DNA of 64,000 bases. Source: Mycolicibacterium wolinskyi (GTDB taxonomy: Bacteria > Actinomycetota > Actinomycetes > Mycobacteriales > Mycobacteriaceae). The notes below the pieces were generated by a model. It worked only from the letters and a program-made list of their open reading frames with translations. It had not been told where the DNA came from and did no database searches. This document shows, in pieces, positions 34,383 to 43,064 of this stretch. Every line of letters starts with the position of its first letter. Positions within the stretch are counted from its first letter, which is position 1. The DNA lies in contig NZ_LQQA01000015.1 of the NCBI RefSeq assembly GCF_002101965.1, forward strand, positions 738,950-802,949. Direction: 5' to 3'. A program made the position numbers and the translations under genes.

Positions 34383-35675
34383 GTGACAGTCATCGACGAC
34401 GGAAGCAGGGTCGGCACTGTCCGACCCGCAAAAGTCGCATTCGCGAGCTTCGTCGGCACCGCAATCGAGTGGTACGACTTCTTCATCTTCGGGACGGCAG
34501 CGGCCCTGGTGTTCGGGGTGGCGTTCTTCCCGACCCTCAGCCCGCTGTCGGGGACCCTGGCCGCATTCGCGACGTTCGGTGTTGCCTTTGTGTCGCGTCC
34601 GGCCGGTGCGATCGTCTTCGGACATTTCGGGGACCGGATCGGCCGCAAGAAGATGTTGGTGTTCTCGCTGGTGCTGATGGGGTCGGCCACCGTCATGATC
34701 GGGCTGATCCCCACCTATGACCAGATCGGTTTGGCCGCACCGATTCTGCTGGTGATCGCGCGTCTGCTGCAGGGCTTCGCCGTGGGTGGAGAGTGGGGCG
34801 GCGCAGTGTTGATGGCCGTCGAACACGCGCCCCCTCGGCGGCGTGCGTTCTACGGGAGCTTTCCGCAAGCCGGTGTGCCTGCCGGCCTCGTGCTCGCCAC
34901 GTTTGCGTTCCTGATCGTCGAGCGCCTATCCGACGAGGACCTCATGGCGTGGGGCTGGCGCGTGCCGTTCCTCGCGAGCTCGGCCCTGCTGCTGGTCGGA
35001 ATGTACGTCCGGCTGAAAGTGACGGAATCCCCTGAGTTCGAGCGGGTTCGGCGCAGCGAGAAGATCGTGCAGCGGCCGATCGTCAGCGTCCTCCGCTTCC
35101 AGCGGCGTCCGTTGGCGGTGGGCGTCTTCACCCAGGCCGCGTCGCTCGTGCCGTTCTACCTGGTGACGGTGTTCGTCCTGTCGTACGGGCCGAAGGAACT
35201 GGGCCTGTCGCGCGAGACGATTCTGTTGAGCCTGCTCGCCGCATGCGTTCTCGACATCGTCACGGTGCCCTATGCCTCGATCGTGGCGGATCGGGTGGGG
35301 CCGCGAAAGATGTTGATCTACGGCTCCGTCTACATGGCCGCCATCGGCTATCCGTTCTTCTGGCTACTCCAGACGGGCAACGGGTGGGCAGTCCTGCTCG
35401 CGATGATATTGATCGTCACGATCGGCCATGCCGTGACGTACTCGGCGGTCGCCGCGTATGTGGCGGGTCTGTTCCCGGCCGATGTCCGATACACCGGGGC
35501 TTCGGTCGCCTACCAGATGGGCGGTGTCGTGTTCAGCGCGCCCGCACCGTTCATCGCCGTCACGCTGGCGTCGTCGATCCCGGGTTACTGGGCGTTGGCG
35601 GCTTACCTCGCGACCGCGTGCGCGGCGACGGTGCTGGTTCTGACCTTCTCCAAGACTGCGAAAGTGAGCCACTGA
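34383..35675 (+). CDS. MFS transporter, metabolite:H+ symporter (MHS) family
   Basis: 430 residues from GTG 34383; upstream in-frame GTGs at 34356 and 34365 lack a Shine-Dalgarno whereas GAGGGA precedes this one by ten bases. Twelve membrane helices with the MHS signature AIEWYDFFIFGTAAALVFG, loop motif GHFGDRIGRKKM and GGEWGGAVLMAVE. Proton symport of an organic acid is likely. Its stop codon and the ATG of the CoA ligase share one base (TGATG), so uptake and CoA activation are made together. Confidence 0.87.
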   Translation: MTVIDDGSRVGTVRPAKVAFASFVGTAIEWYDFFIFGTAAALVFGVAFFPTLSPLSGTLAAFATFGVAFVSRPAGAIVFGHFGDRIGRKKMLVFSLVLMGSATVMIGLIPTYDQIGLAAPILLVIARLLQGFAVGGEWGGAVLMAVEHAPPRRRAFYGSFPQAGVPAGLVLATFAFLIVERLSDEDLMAWGWRVPFLASSALLLVGMYVRLKVTESPEFERVRRSEKIVQRPIVSVLRFQRRPLAVGVFTQAASLVPFYLVTVFVLSYGPKELGLSRETILLSLLAACVLDIVTVPYASIVADRVGPRKMLIYGSVYMAAIGYPFFWLLQTGNGWAVLLAMILIVTIGHAVTYSAVAAYVAGLFPADVRYTGASVAYQMGGVVFSAPAPFIAVTLASSIPGYWALAAYLATACAATVLVLTFSKTAKVSH

Positions 35676-37309
35676 TGTCCGCTGACAATCCTTCGGCGAC
35701 CGACCAGGCCTGGGCTGCCATCGAATCCCGTCTCGCCCGCAATCCGTTCGGTGACGACTTCAACACCGCGCACGAAGCCTGCACGCGGTACGCCACCGAT
35801 GCCGGGCGGTTGGCCTTGACGGTACGTCACGAGGACGGTTCCGCGGATCGGTGGACGTATCACGAGCTCGACAGGCAGGCGGCCAAGGCGGCGCGGGTGT
35901 TCGCGCGAGCGGGTTTGCGGCCGGGAGACCGGGTGGCCGGCCTGCTTTCGCGGCAAGTGGAGAGCTGGATCACCGCGCTGGCGGCCTGGCGCTCGGGGCT
36001 CGTGTACGTGCCGCTGTTCGGCGGATTCGGGGCCGAACCGATCGCCGCACGCCTCGCCGCGGCCCGTGCCGAAGCCGTTGTCGTCGATCCCCGCTACCGC
36101 GAAACCCTGGCGGATGCGCAAGGCTTCGCAGACCTCGACCTGACGATAGTCACGACCGGAAAGTGCGAAGCTGCAGGCGAATTCGCCGATAAGTCGTTCT
36201 GGGCCGAGCTGGACGCTGCCGACGCCGACGGTCCCGTCGTGCCCACCACTTTGACTGACGCCGCAACCGTGCTGTTCACGAGCGGTACCTCGGGAACACC
36301 CAAGGCATGTCTGATGACCCACGCGGCCTTTCTGTCCGTGATGCCCTATGCCACCAGTGTTCTGGCTTTGGGCCGTGACGACGTCGTGTTCTCGACGGCA
36401 GACCCGGCGTGGGCGTACGGGCTGTACACCACCGGGGCGGCGGTGATGGCGTTGGGCGTGCCCCGGATCATGTACTCCGGGCCGTTCGTGCCCGAGAAGT
36501 GGCAGCGCGTCGTGCGCGAAGAACGGCCGACCGTCGTCACCACCGCGCCGGCCGCATTGCGGCGGTGGACCGACACGCTGATGGACGACGGTGTGCCGCC
36601 GAGCCTGCGCGCCGTCGCCGCGGCCGGTGAGCCACTCACCGGCGCGGTGGCCAGTGCCTGGTCTGCCACCGGTGCGCCCGCCGTGCGCAACGGATACGGG
36701 CTGTCGGAAGTGGGAATGCTGTTGGGCGACACCCATGGCCCGGATGCGCCGTCACATCCGGGGAAGCTGTCGGGCGTGATTCCGGGCTTCGAGGTCTTTC
36801 TGGCGAATCGGGACGGTGAGCCGGTGGACGAGGACGAATCGGGTTTGATTGCGGTGCGCCGGCCCCGGCACCAGATGTCGGCAGGCTACGAGAACGCGCC
36901 CCACCTGTGGGCGCAGAGATGGCGCGGTGAGGTCTTCCTCACCGAAGACCGCGCCGTGCGCGACGGCGACGGTCGCTGGCAGGTCCTCGGCCGCGACGAC
37001 GACATCATCGTCGCATCGGGCCACAATGTCAGCCCGGTCGAAGTGGAGAACGCCCTGTTGCAGCATCCCGGCGTGGTCGAGGCAGCGGCCGTCGCACACG
37101 ACGACGCCTCGTACGGCAACGTCGTGCGCGCGGTCGTCGTCCCCGCGGAAACCGTGGAGGACACGACAGCGATGGTTCAAGAACTCAAAGCCATTGTCGC
37201 TCAGCATGTCGGACGCTATGCCGCGCCGAAAGTTGTGGATTTCGTGGGTGATCTTCCCCGCACCGAGCTCGGCAAGCTGCGTCGTTCGGCACTGCGCGCC
37301 GCACGGTGA
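35675..37309 (+). CDS. AMP-dependent acyl-CoA synthetase/ligase
   Basis: 544 residues of the ANL superfamily: P-loop LFTSGTSGTPKACL, A3/A4 region WAYGLYTTGAAV, A5 NGYGLSEVGM, A7 GRWQVLGRDDDIIVASGHNVSPVEVE, and the C-terminal Lys motif PRTELGKLRRSAL. It converts a carboxylic acid, ATP and CoA to acyl-CoA; the closest look is to acetate/medium-chain or aryl-acid ligases (A5 and A8 context), but the substrate cannot be fixed. Coupled to the upstream MHS transporter and the downstream DctP-like gene (GTGA overlap). Confidence 0.88.
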   Translation: MSADNPSATDQAWAAIESRLARNPFGDDFNTAHEACTRYATDAGRLALTVRHEDGSADRWTYHELDRQAAKAARVFARAGLRPGDRVAGLLSRQVESWITALAAWRSGLVYVPLFGGFGAEPIAARLAAARAEAVVVDPRYRETLADAQGFADLDLTIVTTGKCEAAGEFADKSFWAELDAADADGPVVPTTLTDAATVLFTSGTSGTPKACLMTHAAFLSVMPYATSVLALGRDDVVFSTADPAWAYGLYTTGAAVMALGVPRIMYSGPFVPEKWQRVVREERPTVVTTAPAALRRWTDTLMDDGVPPSLRAVAAAGEPLTGAVASAWSATGAPAVRNGYGLSEVGMLLGDTHGPDAPSHPGKLSGVIPGFEVFLANRDGEPVDEDESGLIAVRRPRHQMSAGYENAPHLWAQRWRGEVFLTEDRAVRDGDGRWQVLGRDDDIIVASGHNVSPVEVENALLQHPGVVEAAAVAHDDASYGNVVRAVVVPAETVEDTTAMVQELKAIVAQHVGRYAAPKVVDFVGDLPRTELGKLRRSALRAAR

Positions 37310-38382
37310 CAACCCGCATTCCGCACATTCAGAAGGGAATAATTGTGGCACTTGGCAATACAGGATTCTTTGGTGGCATCGCAGCAGTGGCCCTCGTCGT
37401 GAGTGCGTGCGGATCGCCACCCGCGAGTCCGGCGGAGACGATCACCGACCAGCAGTCGCCGGCCACCACCGTCGCACTCGTCCATGACATACCATCCGGT
37501 CACCCGCGACTCCCGTACTTCGACGACTTCGCGGAATCGGTCAACACGTCGTCGCAGGGGCGGCTCGCGGTGGAGATCAACCCCAACGGCGAGATCCTGG
37601 CCGGGCGCGCGTCACTGGACGCCGTTCGCGACGGTCGAGCCGACCTGGCGCTGGTCAATATGACTCACGTGGAAGCCATGGAGCCCGCCGCGGGGTTCAT
37701 GAACTTACCCTTCGCCCTGGACGACACCGCGATGGCCGCCCAGCAGAACAGAACAGCGGTGTACGAGGTGCAATCCGGCCTGGTGCGCCCGCACGGGGTC
37801 GAGTTCCTCGGGTACATGCGCGGTGCCGACCAGCTGCTGGCGTTCCCGGCCGAAGACGTTGAGCGGGTTGAGGATATCGAAGGCAAGCGGATACGCGTCG
37901 CAGGCGGCGGGATCTATGAACGCCTGATGCGCGATCTCGGAGCCGTTCCGGTGGCCATCCCCATCCCCGAGATCAAGGACAGGATGCAGCGCGGTGAGGT
38001 CGACGGGGTGTTCACCTCGCCGGGCGGCTGGACGACGCAGGTGTTCGAGTCCGCGCCACATGCTGTGCAGGTACCCGGGTTGATGTACATCAGCTATGCC
38101 TTGATCGCGAACAAGGATTGGTTCGACAGCCTGCCCGACGCCGACCGCGATGCGGTTGCCGCTGCCGGGGCCGAGCTCACCGAGCAGTGGGTGCAGATGG
38201 CCGAGGACGACAAGGCCGTCGTCAACCAGGCCGTGGCGGACGGCGGCAGTTACCGCGTTCTACCCGACGACGAGGTCGCCCGGTGGAAAGCACGGGTGAG
38301 CGGGGTGTCCGACGACTTCTACAGCAGGCACTCGTCTTTGGCGGACGAACTGCAGCGCCGCGGCCTGCGCGTGACGGGCTGA
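37306..38382 (+). CDS. TRAP-type (DctP-like) substrate-binding lipoprotein without a TRAP permease
   Basis: 358 residues from GTG 37306 (GTGA overlap with the ligase stop); GTG 37345, with a better Shine-Dalgarno, is an alternative but would remove the basic residues of the signal peptide. Lipobox VVSAC gives Cys35. The body has DctP features: FAESVNTSSQGRLAVEINPNGEI, GRASLDAVRDGRADLALVN, IEGKRIRVAGGG and GEVDGVFTSPGGW. TRAP systems need DctQ and DctM membrane subunits, and none is present here. It may instead present its ligand to the MHS transporter, or act as a sensor. Confidence 0.8.
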   Translation: MTTRIPHIQKGIIVALGNTGFFGGIAAVALVVSACGSPPASPAETITDQQSPATTVALVHDIPSGHPRLPYFDDFAESVNTSSQGRLAVEINPNGEILAGRASLDAVRDGRADLALVNMTHVEAMEPAAGFMNLPFALDDTAMAAQQNRTAVYEVQSGLVRPHGVEFLGYMRGADQLLAFPAEDVERVEDIEGKRIRVAGGGIYERLMRDLGAVPVAIPIPEIKDRMQRGEVDGVFTSPGGWTTQVFESAPHAVQVPGLMYISYALIANKDWFDSLPDADRDAVAAAGAELTEQWVQMAEDDKAVVNQAVADGGSYRVLPDDEVARWKARVSGVSDDFYSRHSSLADELQRRGLRVTG

Positions 38383-38387
38383 ACGCG

Positions 38388-39290
38388 CTATGTGACCTTG
38401 ATCGAGAAGGTGGCGGTTTCCGGCGTGCCGGGAACCGCCATCCGGTAATTCCCGCGACACAGCGCGTCGGTGGGCGCGGCCATGGGCTCGATGCACAGCA
38501 CGTCGTCACTGCCCGGCGCGAATATCTGTGCAGCGCCGTAGCCGTCGTCGAAGGTGACCTCGATGCGTCGGCCGCCGCCGGACAGCGCGAACTGCGCGCC
38601 GTCACCGACCTGATCGAACCCGTGGTCGAGCTCGGTGGAGCCCAATTGCTCTGTGCCGCCTGCCCATTCCGAATTCTCGCCGGTCGGGATGCCCCGACTG
38701 TCCACCGGCAGATACCGCATTCTCGGCGTTTCCAATTGCCAGTCTGCGCGAGGAACACCGGGCAGCTGGAAGTACGGGTGATAGCCGAAGCACAACGGCA
38801 CCGACGCCGCGGCGGACGCCACCACGGTGGTGTCGACCGTCAAGGTGCGGTCGGCAAGCGTCACCGTCATGGTCAGGGTGTGCGCGAACGGGAACGTCGT
38901 CATCAGCTCCGGCTTGCCACCCCAGTCGAGGGACGCGATCACCTTGTTGCCGGACTGCTCGGTGACCACCCAATCCGGATTGGCGGCCAACACACCGTGA
39001 ATCGGCGAACCGTGCTCGTCGACACGGACCCCGGCGACACCCGGTGTCAAGCTCACCACCGTGCCGTTGGCATTGTATTCGTTGGCGCCCAATCGGTTTG
39101 CCCACGGGTAGAGGATCGGGATGCCCATGGTCTTGCCTTTGGTGATGTAGGCCTGCAATCCACGCCGCTGACCGAGAAACTCGGCACCGTCGCCGGCCAG
39201 GGAAGTGCAGATCATGCCGGCGGTGGGCACATACGTCGCCGACAGCGACGAGGACGGATCCTGCAAGGTGACGGGTTGATGGTCAGCCAT
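38388..39290 (-). CDS. Aldose 1-epimerase (mutarotase)-like protein
   Basis: 300 residues of the GalM beta-sandwich family. The motif NRLGANEYNANG near residue 65 corresponds to the NRI/NR loop, HGVLAANPDW and the catalytic His in CFGYHPYFQLPG, and the catalytic Glu in DVLCIEPMAAPTDAL. It interconverts the anomers of a sugar or sugar phosphate in the cytosol. Third gene of a leftward unit after the globin-FAD reductase (28-bp gap). Confidence 0.85.
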   Translation of the reverse strand: MADHQPVTLQDPSSSLSATYVPTAGMICTSLAGDGAEFLGQRRGLQAYITKGKTMGIPILYPWANRLGANEYNANGTVVSLTPGVAGVRVDEHGSPIHGVLAANPDWVVTEQSGNKVIASLDWGGKPELMTTFPFAHTLTMTVTLADRTLTVDTTVVASAAASVPLCFGYHPYFQLPGVPRADWQLETPRMRYLPVDSRGIPTGENSEWAGGTEQLGSTELDHGFDQVGDGAQFALSGGGRRIEVTFDDGYGAAQIFAPGSDDVLCIEPMAAPTDALCRGNYRMAVPGTPETATFSIKVT

Positions 39291-39318
39291 TGCGCAAGTC
39301 TGTCACGGCTCCGCGACG

Positions 39319-40485
39319 TCAGTGCGTGAGCGGGTCGTGCTGGATGCGCTCAGGCGGCGCGCCCTTCGCGATGAGTGCGGCCTTCGTCGCGTCGACCATG
39401 TCCGGACCACCGCAGATGAGGATCTGGCGGTCACCCCAGTTGCCGTATCTGGTCACCACTTCGGGCAGTTTGCCGGTCTGGCGGACGTGCAGCCCGCGGG
39501 GCGGCTGGACGTCGGGATAGTCACGCGCCCAAGGCGGATCGCTGCTGTACTCCGACACCGGGGTCACCGAAAGCCAGGGATTCGTGGACGCGATCTGCCA
39601 CAGCGTTTTCAGGTCGTACAGATCGCAGGGGTAGCGACCGCCGAAGAACAAATGCACACGCGGGTTCACGCCGTGCAACGTCATGTCCATGATCAGCGTG
39701 CGCAGCGGGGCAAGCCCGGTGCTGCCCGCAACCATCAGCACGTCTTCGCCGGCGCGGTCCACCTGCATCGCGCCGTGTGGGCTGGAGATTCGCCAGCGAT
39801 CGCCGGGCCGGGTTTCCCCGACGATCGCGGTGCTGACCATGCCGCCGGTAACCGACCGCACGTGGAACTCGATGGCACCCGACCGGTCGGCGGGGATCGC
39901 GGGGCTCAGGTAGCGCCAGCGGCGCGGCCACTGCGGCACCTGGACCGTGACGTACTGGCCCGGGTGGTAGAAGAGCGGTTGGTCGAGTTGCAGCCGGATC
40001 ACCGACACGTCGCGGGTGACGCGATGGTGTTCGACGACGGTTCCGTCGCAGTACGCCGGCGACTGCTCGGCGTCGGCCGCGCCGCGCATCACCCCGATGG
40101 CCAGCGCGACCGCGTCGCGCGCCGCCTCGGCCAGCCGGTCGGTCCAGGCGGCGGTCAGGTGCGTGCGCAGCGTGGTGTAGAGCGCGTCCTGCATCGTGTC
40201 GTAGTGGCTCTGCAGGACGCCGTACTTGCGGTGGTCGCGGCCCAACTGAGCCAGAAACGCCACCGGCTCCTCGGCCCGCTGCGCGATCAGCTCACCGAAC
40301 AGCCAGGCCAACGCGCTGGCGAACACTTTGCGCTGGACGTCCATGTCCGGCGGGAACAGGTCCCTGGCCGAGAGGTCGGTGGCAAACCAATGGGTGTAGA
40401 AATCGCGGATCAGGGCGTCGGACCCGTTTTCCGGGTCGACCGCATCGCGCAGTACCTGCAGCGCGTCACGGTCATCGAGTCCCAC
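39319..40485 (-). CDS. Globin-FAD/NAD reductase (type II flavohemoglobin, Rv0385-like)
   Basis: 388 residues from GTG 40485. Residues 1 to about 135 form a globin domain; the proximal His is in LGRDHRKYGV. A ferredoxin-reductase-type FAD domain (RWRYLSPAIP in place of the usual RxYS, GGMVSTAI) and a NAD domain (GSTGLAPLRTLI, LICGGPDMVDATKAAL) follow. Mycobacterial type II flavohemoglobins such as Rv0385, which also lies near clpB, differ from the classic NO dioxygenase in these motifs, and Rv0385 has been linked to D-lactate oxidation. The present protein is expected to act in respiration or redox defence rather than simple NO removal. The upstream membrane-protein gene ends 11 bp away. Confidence 0.87.
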   Translation of the reverse strand: MGLDDRDALQVLRDAVDPENGSDALIRDFYTHWFATDLSARDLFPPDMDVQRKVFASALAWLFGELIAQRAEEPVAFLAQLGRDHRKYGVLQSHYDTMQDALYTTLRTHLTAAWTDRLAEAARDAVALAIGVMRGAADAEQSPAYCDGTVVEHHRVTRDVSVIRLQLDQPLFYHPGQYVTVQVPQWPRRWRYLSPAIPADRSGAIEFHVRSVTGGMVSTAIVGETRPGDRWRISSPHGAMQVDRAGEDVLMVAGSTGLAPLRTLIMDMTLHGVNPRVHLFFGGRYPCDLYDLKTLWQIASTNPWLSVTPVSEYSSDPPWARDYPDVQPPRGLHVRQTGKLPEVVTRYGNWGDRQILICGGPDMVDATKAALIAKGAPPERIQHDPLTH

Positions 40486-40496
40486 GCCGCTGCATC

Positions 40497-41501
40497 TTAT
40501 GCGTGCCCACGCCGCCGCTGCCGCAGAGCCGCGATGACCACCAGCGATGCTCCGGCGAGGGCCCAGCAAGCCAGCACGATGACCGCGGACGTCGCGCCGG
40601 CGCCGCCGAAGTAGGCCGTGGACCGCAGCAGCGTGGCGTTTGCGCCCTGGGGTAACAGTTGGCCGAGTACGCCCCAGCCGCTCGGCAGCATTTCCGGCGC
40701 GGCCGTCAGCCCCGACAACGGGTTGCCCAGCAGCAGTGCCAGCAGCGCACCCACGGCCAGCCCGGTCCGGCCGAACAGCGACCCCAGCCCGAGCATGAAC
40801 AGGCCCGCGGCGGCCACCCCGAGCGTGAGCCCCGCCGCCACGCCCCAGAAGTTGTCCTCGATGGACCCGAAGACGTAATAGAGCAGTGCGGCGATGGTGA
40901 TACTGGCCACGGCTGAGAACACGATGCCGGCGGTCAGGCGAGTCCATATCTCGCGCCGGAGTGCGATCACCAGTGCGACTGCCGGGAGGATGCCGGCGAG
41001 CGTGATCGGCAGTGCTGACGCGGCCAGCCCGGCGCCGCGCGGATCGTCCTTCGTGGGCGGGGCCAGATCCTCCGTCCGTAGCGCCACGCCCGAATGGGCG
41101 GCGATCCCTGACCCGACTTGGTTGAGCAGCTGGGCGACCGCGGGGCTACCACCCGTCGCGGTCAGCAGGACCGGGCCGTCTGGGGTGAAGGCTATGCCGC
41201 CGTAGACATTTCGGTTGAGGATCGCATCGCGAAGGGCCGCCTCGCCGGGGTAGTAGGTCACCGCGAATGCGCCGGGCGCCTGCTGTTCGAGGCGTTGCGC
41301 GACCTGGCTGCTGGCGGCCTGTGGCCCGGCGGCGCCGATCGGAACGTCGTTCGGCTTGGAACGCGCCGCGGGCAATGCGAAGGCGATTGCGACAAGCGCG
41401 ATCGCGACCGTCAGCACGGCGATGATGCCGGTGGCGCGCAATGCGGCGGGCGGCTCGTGTACGGGTGCGGCGTGGTGGGTGGGGAGCGTGTGCGTTGCCA
41501 T
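40497..41501 (-). CDS. ABC-2/YhgE-type integral membrane protein
   Basis: 334 residues. One N-terminal helix (about 22-44), an extracytoplasmic domain of about 120 residues (RLEQQAPGAFAVTYYPGEAALRDAILNRNVYGG), then five membrane helices to the C-terminus, which ends in RQRRRGHA. This is the layout of YhgE/Pip and ABC-2 type permeases, which export drugs or act in envelope processes. No ATPase gene is adjacent. It is divergent from a TetR gene whose operator lies between them, a typical arrangement for a ligand-induced export protein. Confidence 0.75.
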   Translation of the reverse strand: MATHTLPTHHAAPVHEPPAALRATGIIAVLTVAIALVAIAFALPAARSKPNDVPIGAAGPQAASSQVAQRLEQQAPGAFAVTYYPGEAALRDAILNRNVYGGIAFTPDGPVLLTATGGSPAVAQLLNQVGSGIAAHSGVALRTEDLAPPTKDDPRGAGLAASALPITLAGILPAVALVIALRREIWTRLTAGIVFSAVASITIAALLYYVFGSIEDNFWGVAAGLTLGVAAAGLFMLGLGSLFGRTGLAVGALLALLLGNPLSGLTAAPEMLPSGWGVLGQLLPQGANATLLRSTAYFGGAGATSAVIVLACWALAGASLVVIAALRQRRRGHA

Positions 41502-41565
41502 GCTCGTCGCCTTTTCATCCGATGTTGAATTACGAATGTGCTGAGCGTAGCTCCGCGCACGTTGT

Positions 41566-41585
41566 ATTTCAACAGCTATTGAAAT
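41566..41585. promoter_or_regulatory. TetR operator ATTTCAA-N6-TTGAAAT
   Basis: A perfect 7-bp inverted repeat with a 6-bp spacer sits 14 bp upstream of the TetR ATG and 64 bp upstream of the divergent membrane-protein start. It overlaps the -35 side of a TACTGT -10 (41588-41593) placed six bases before the ATG, so the TetR transcript may be leaderless and autorepressed. Confidence 0.7.
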
Positions 41586-41599
41586 GATACTGTCGGACT

Positions 41600-42229
41600 A
41601 TGGCTCCACCAGCGCAAACGGCGAGGAAGCGGGGGCGCCGCCAGGGCGAACCCGTGTCGAGGGAGGCCGTGCTGGCCGCAGCCAAAGAACGATTTGCCAC
41701 CGACGGCTACGAGAAGACGACGCTGCGCGCGATCGCGGCGGACGCCCACGTCGACCCGTCGATGGTGCTGTATCTGTTCGGGTCGAAAGCCGATCTGTTC
41801 CGGGAATCGCTGCAGTTGATCCTGGACCCTGCCCTGTTGGTCGAGGCGTTGGAGGGCCCGGCCGACGACGTGGGCACCAGGATGGTGCGCCGTTATCTTC
41901 ACATCTGGGAGTCACCCGAGACCGCGGCCAGCATGCGCGCGATGCTGCAGTCGGCCACCTCGAACACCGATGCCCACGAAGCGTTCCGGTCGTTCATGCA
42001 GGACTATGTCCTCACCGCGGTGTCGGGCGTGCTGGGCGGAGGTGAACAGGCCCGGCTACGCGCGATGCTGGCGGCCTCGAGCCTCGTCGGCACCGCGATG
42101 CTGCGCTACGTGATGGCGGTGCCGCCTTTGGCGACGCTGACCGGCGACGAGGTGATGCGCTTGATCGGGCCGACGGTCACGCGCTACCTGACCGCCGACG
42201 CCGACGAGTTGGGCCTGCCTGAGCTGTAG
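41600..42229 (+). CDS. TetR-family transcriptional regulator
   Basis: 209 residues. Basic N-terminal arm (ARKRGRRQGEP), helix-turn-helix (TLRAIAADAHVDPSMVLYLFGSKADLF, about 38-66) and a TetR ligand domain with the C-terminal VGTAMLRYVMAVPPLATLTGDEVM typical of the TetR_C group near multidrug exporters. It is predicted to repress itself and the divergent ABC-2-like gene through the palindrome at 41566. Confidence 0.88.
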   Translation: MAPPAQTARKRGRRQGEPVSREAVLAAAKERFATDGYEKTTLRAIAADAHVDPSMVLYLFGSKADLFRESLQLILDPALLVEALEGPADDVGTRMVRRYLHIWESPETAASMRAMLQSATSNTDAHEAFRSFMQDYVLTAVSGVLGGGEQARLRAMLAASSLVGTAMLRYVMAVPPLATLTGDEVMRLIGPTVTRYLTADADELGLPEL

Positions 42230-42242
42230 GCATGGCCATCGC

Positions 42243-42307
42243 CGAGTGTGTATCGAGGGCGCGGAAGCGGCCTTCGGAACGCCGTGTGCGCACACTCGCC
42301 GCCCAGG
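42243..42307. repeat. Intergenic imperfect palindrome, copy A of a repeated GAGTGTG/CACACTC element
   Basis: GAGTGTG (42244-42250) is inverted against CACACTC (42291-42297), and the right part (42284-42307) matches 51602-51625 at 22 of 24 bases. It lies between convergent genes. It appears to be a small dispersed repeat of unknown role. Confidence 0.55.
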
Positions 42308-42326
42308 ACGCACAGTCGTTGATCGG

Positions 42327-42995
42327 CTACAGCGCGTGAATCCCCTTGTACAGCACCAGAAGGCCGATCACGACGAGGATCGCGGCGACGAGCGTGGCGT
42401 GATTGCGCTCCATCCAGTCTTTGAGCCGGGCCAGTGCGGGGTCCAGGCGCTCGCCCGACACCGCGTAGGCCAGGATCGGCAGGGCTACCGTGGATCCCGC
42501 GAAGATGACGAAATAGAGGCCAGCCGCCCAAACGCCGGGCTGTCCGAGGCCCGCCGATCCGATCGCCAAACCCGCTGCGACACAGATGAACAACACCTTC
42601 GGGTTGACGACGGTCAACACCGCGCCCGCCGCGGCGGCCCGCGGGGGAGTCAGCTTGCTCAGGCTCTGCATCCACTTCGGGCTGTGTTCGGACTTCGCGC
42701 GGGTGAACCAGCGGTAGATACCGAACACGATCAACGCCGCACCGACCACGATGCGCAGCCACGACGCCCACGTCGGCGGCTCGTCGAGCGCGCCGAACAG
42801 GTTCGAAACCTCGACGAAGACGGCCGTGAGTGCCGCCAGGCCGACGAGCCAGCCCGCCAGGAACGCCAAGCCGGTCGGCCGCGGATGCGGCGAATGTAGG
42901 ACGAGCACCGCCGGAATGATCGACAACGGCGAGAGTGCGACCACGAGAGCCAGCGGAATGAGCTCCGTCAGCACTGAACCCAAGATGCCAGACAT
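42327..42995 (-). CDS. GAP / SfLAP-type (sulfolipid-1-addressing-like) membrane protein
   Basis: 222 residues, six membrane helices, LysE-like layout. Recognisable features are the N-terminal PLALVVALSPLSIIPAVLVL, the mid-protein VLTVVNPKVLFICVAAGLAIG and the C-terminal LKDWMERNHATLVAAILVVIG. Mycobacterial members are proposed to help move envelope glycolipids (for example glycopeptidolipids in M. smegmatis), but the cargo here is unknown. It lies 69 bp downstream of the CYTH gene on the same strand. Confidence 0.78.
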   Translation of the reverse strand: MSGILGSVLTELIPLALVVALSPLSIIPAVLVLHSPHPRPTGLAFLAGWLVGLAALTAVFVEVSNLFGALDEPPTWASWLRIVVGAALIVFGIYRWFTRAKSEHSPKWMQSLSKLTPPRAAAAGAVLTVVNPKVLFICVAAGLAIGSAGLGQPGVWAAGLYFVIFAGSTVALPILAYAVSGERLDPALARLKDWMERNHATLVAAILVVIGLLVLYKGIHAL

Positions 42996-43064
42996 GCCCC
43001 GGACCCTTCCGTTCGAATCGGTCGATCAGAACCTAGCAAGCAGAATCCGGGCGCGCGCCGTTCG

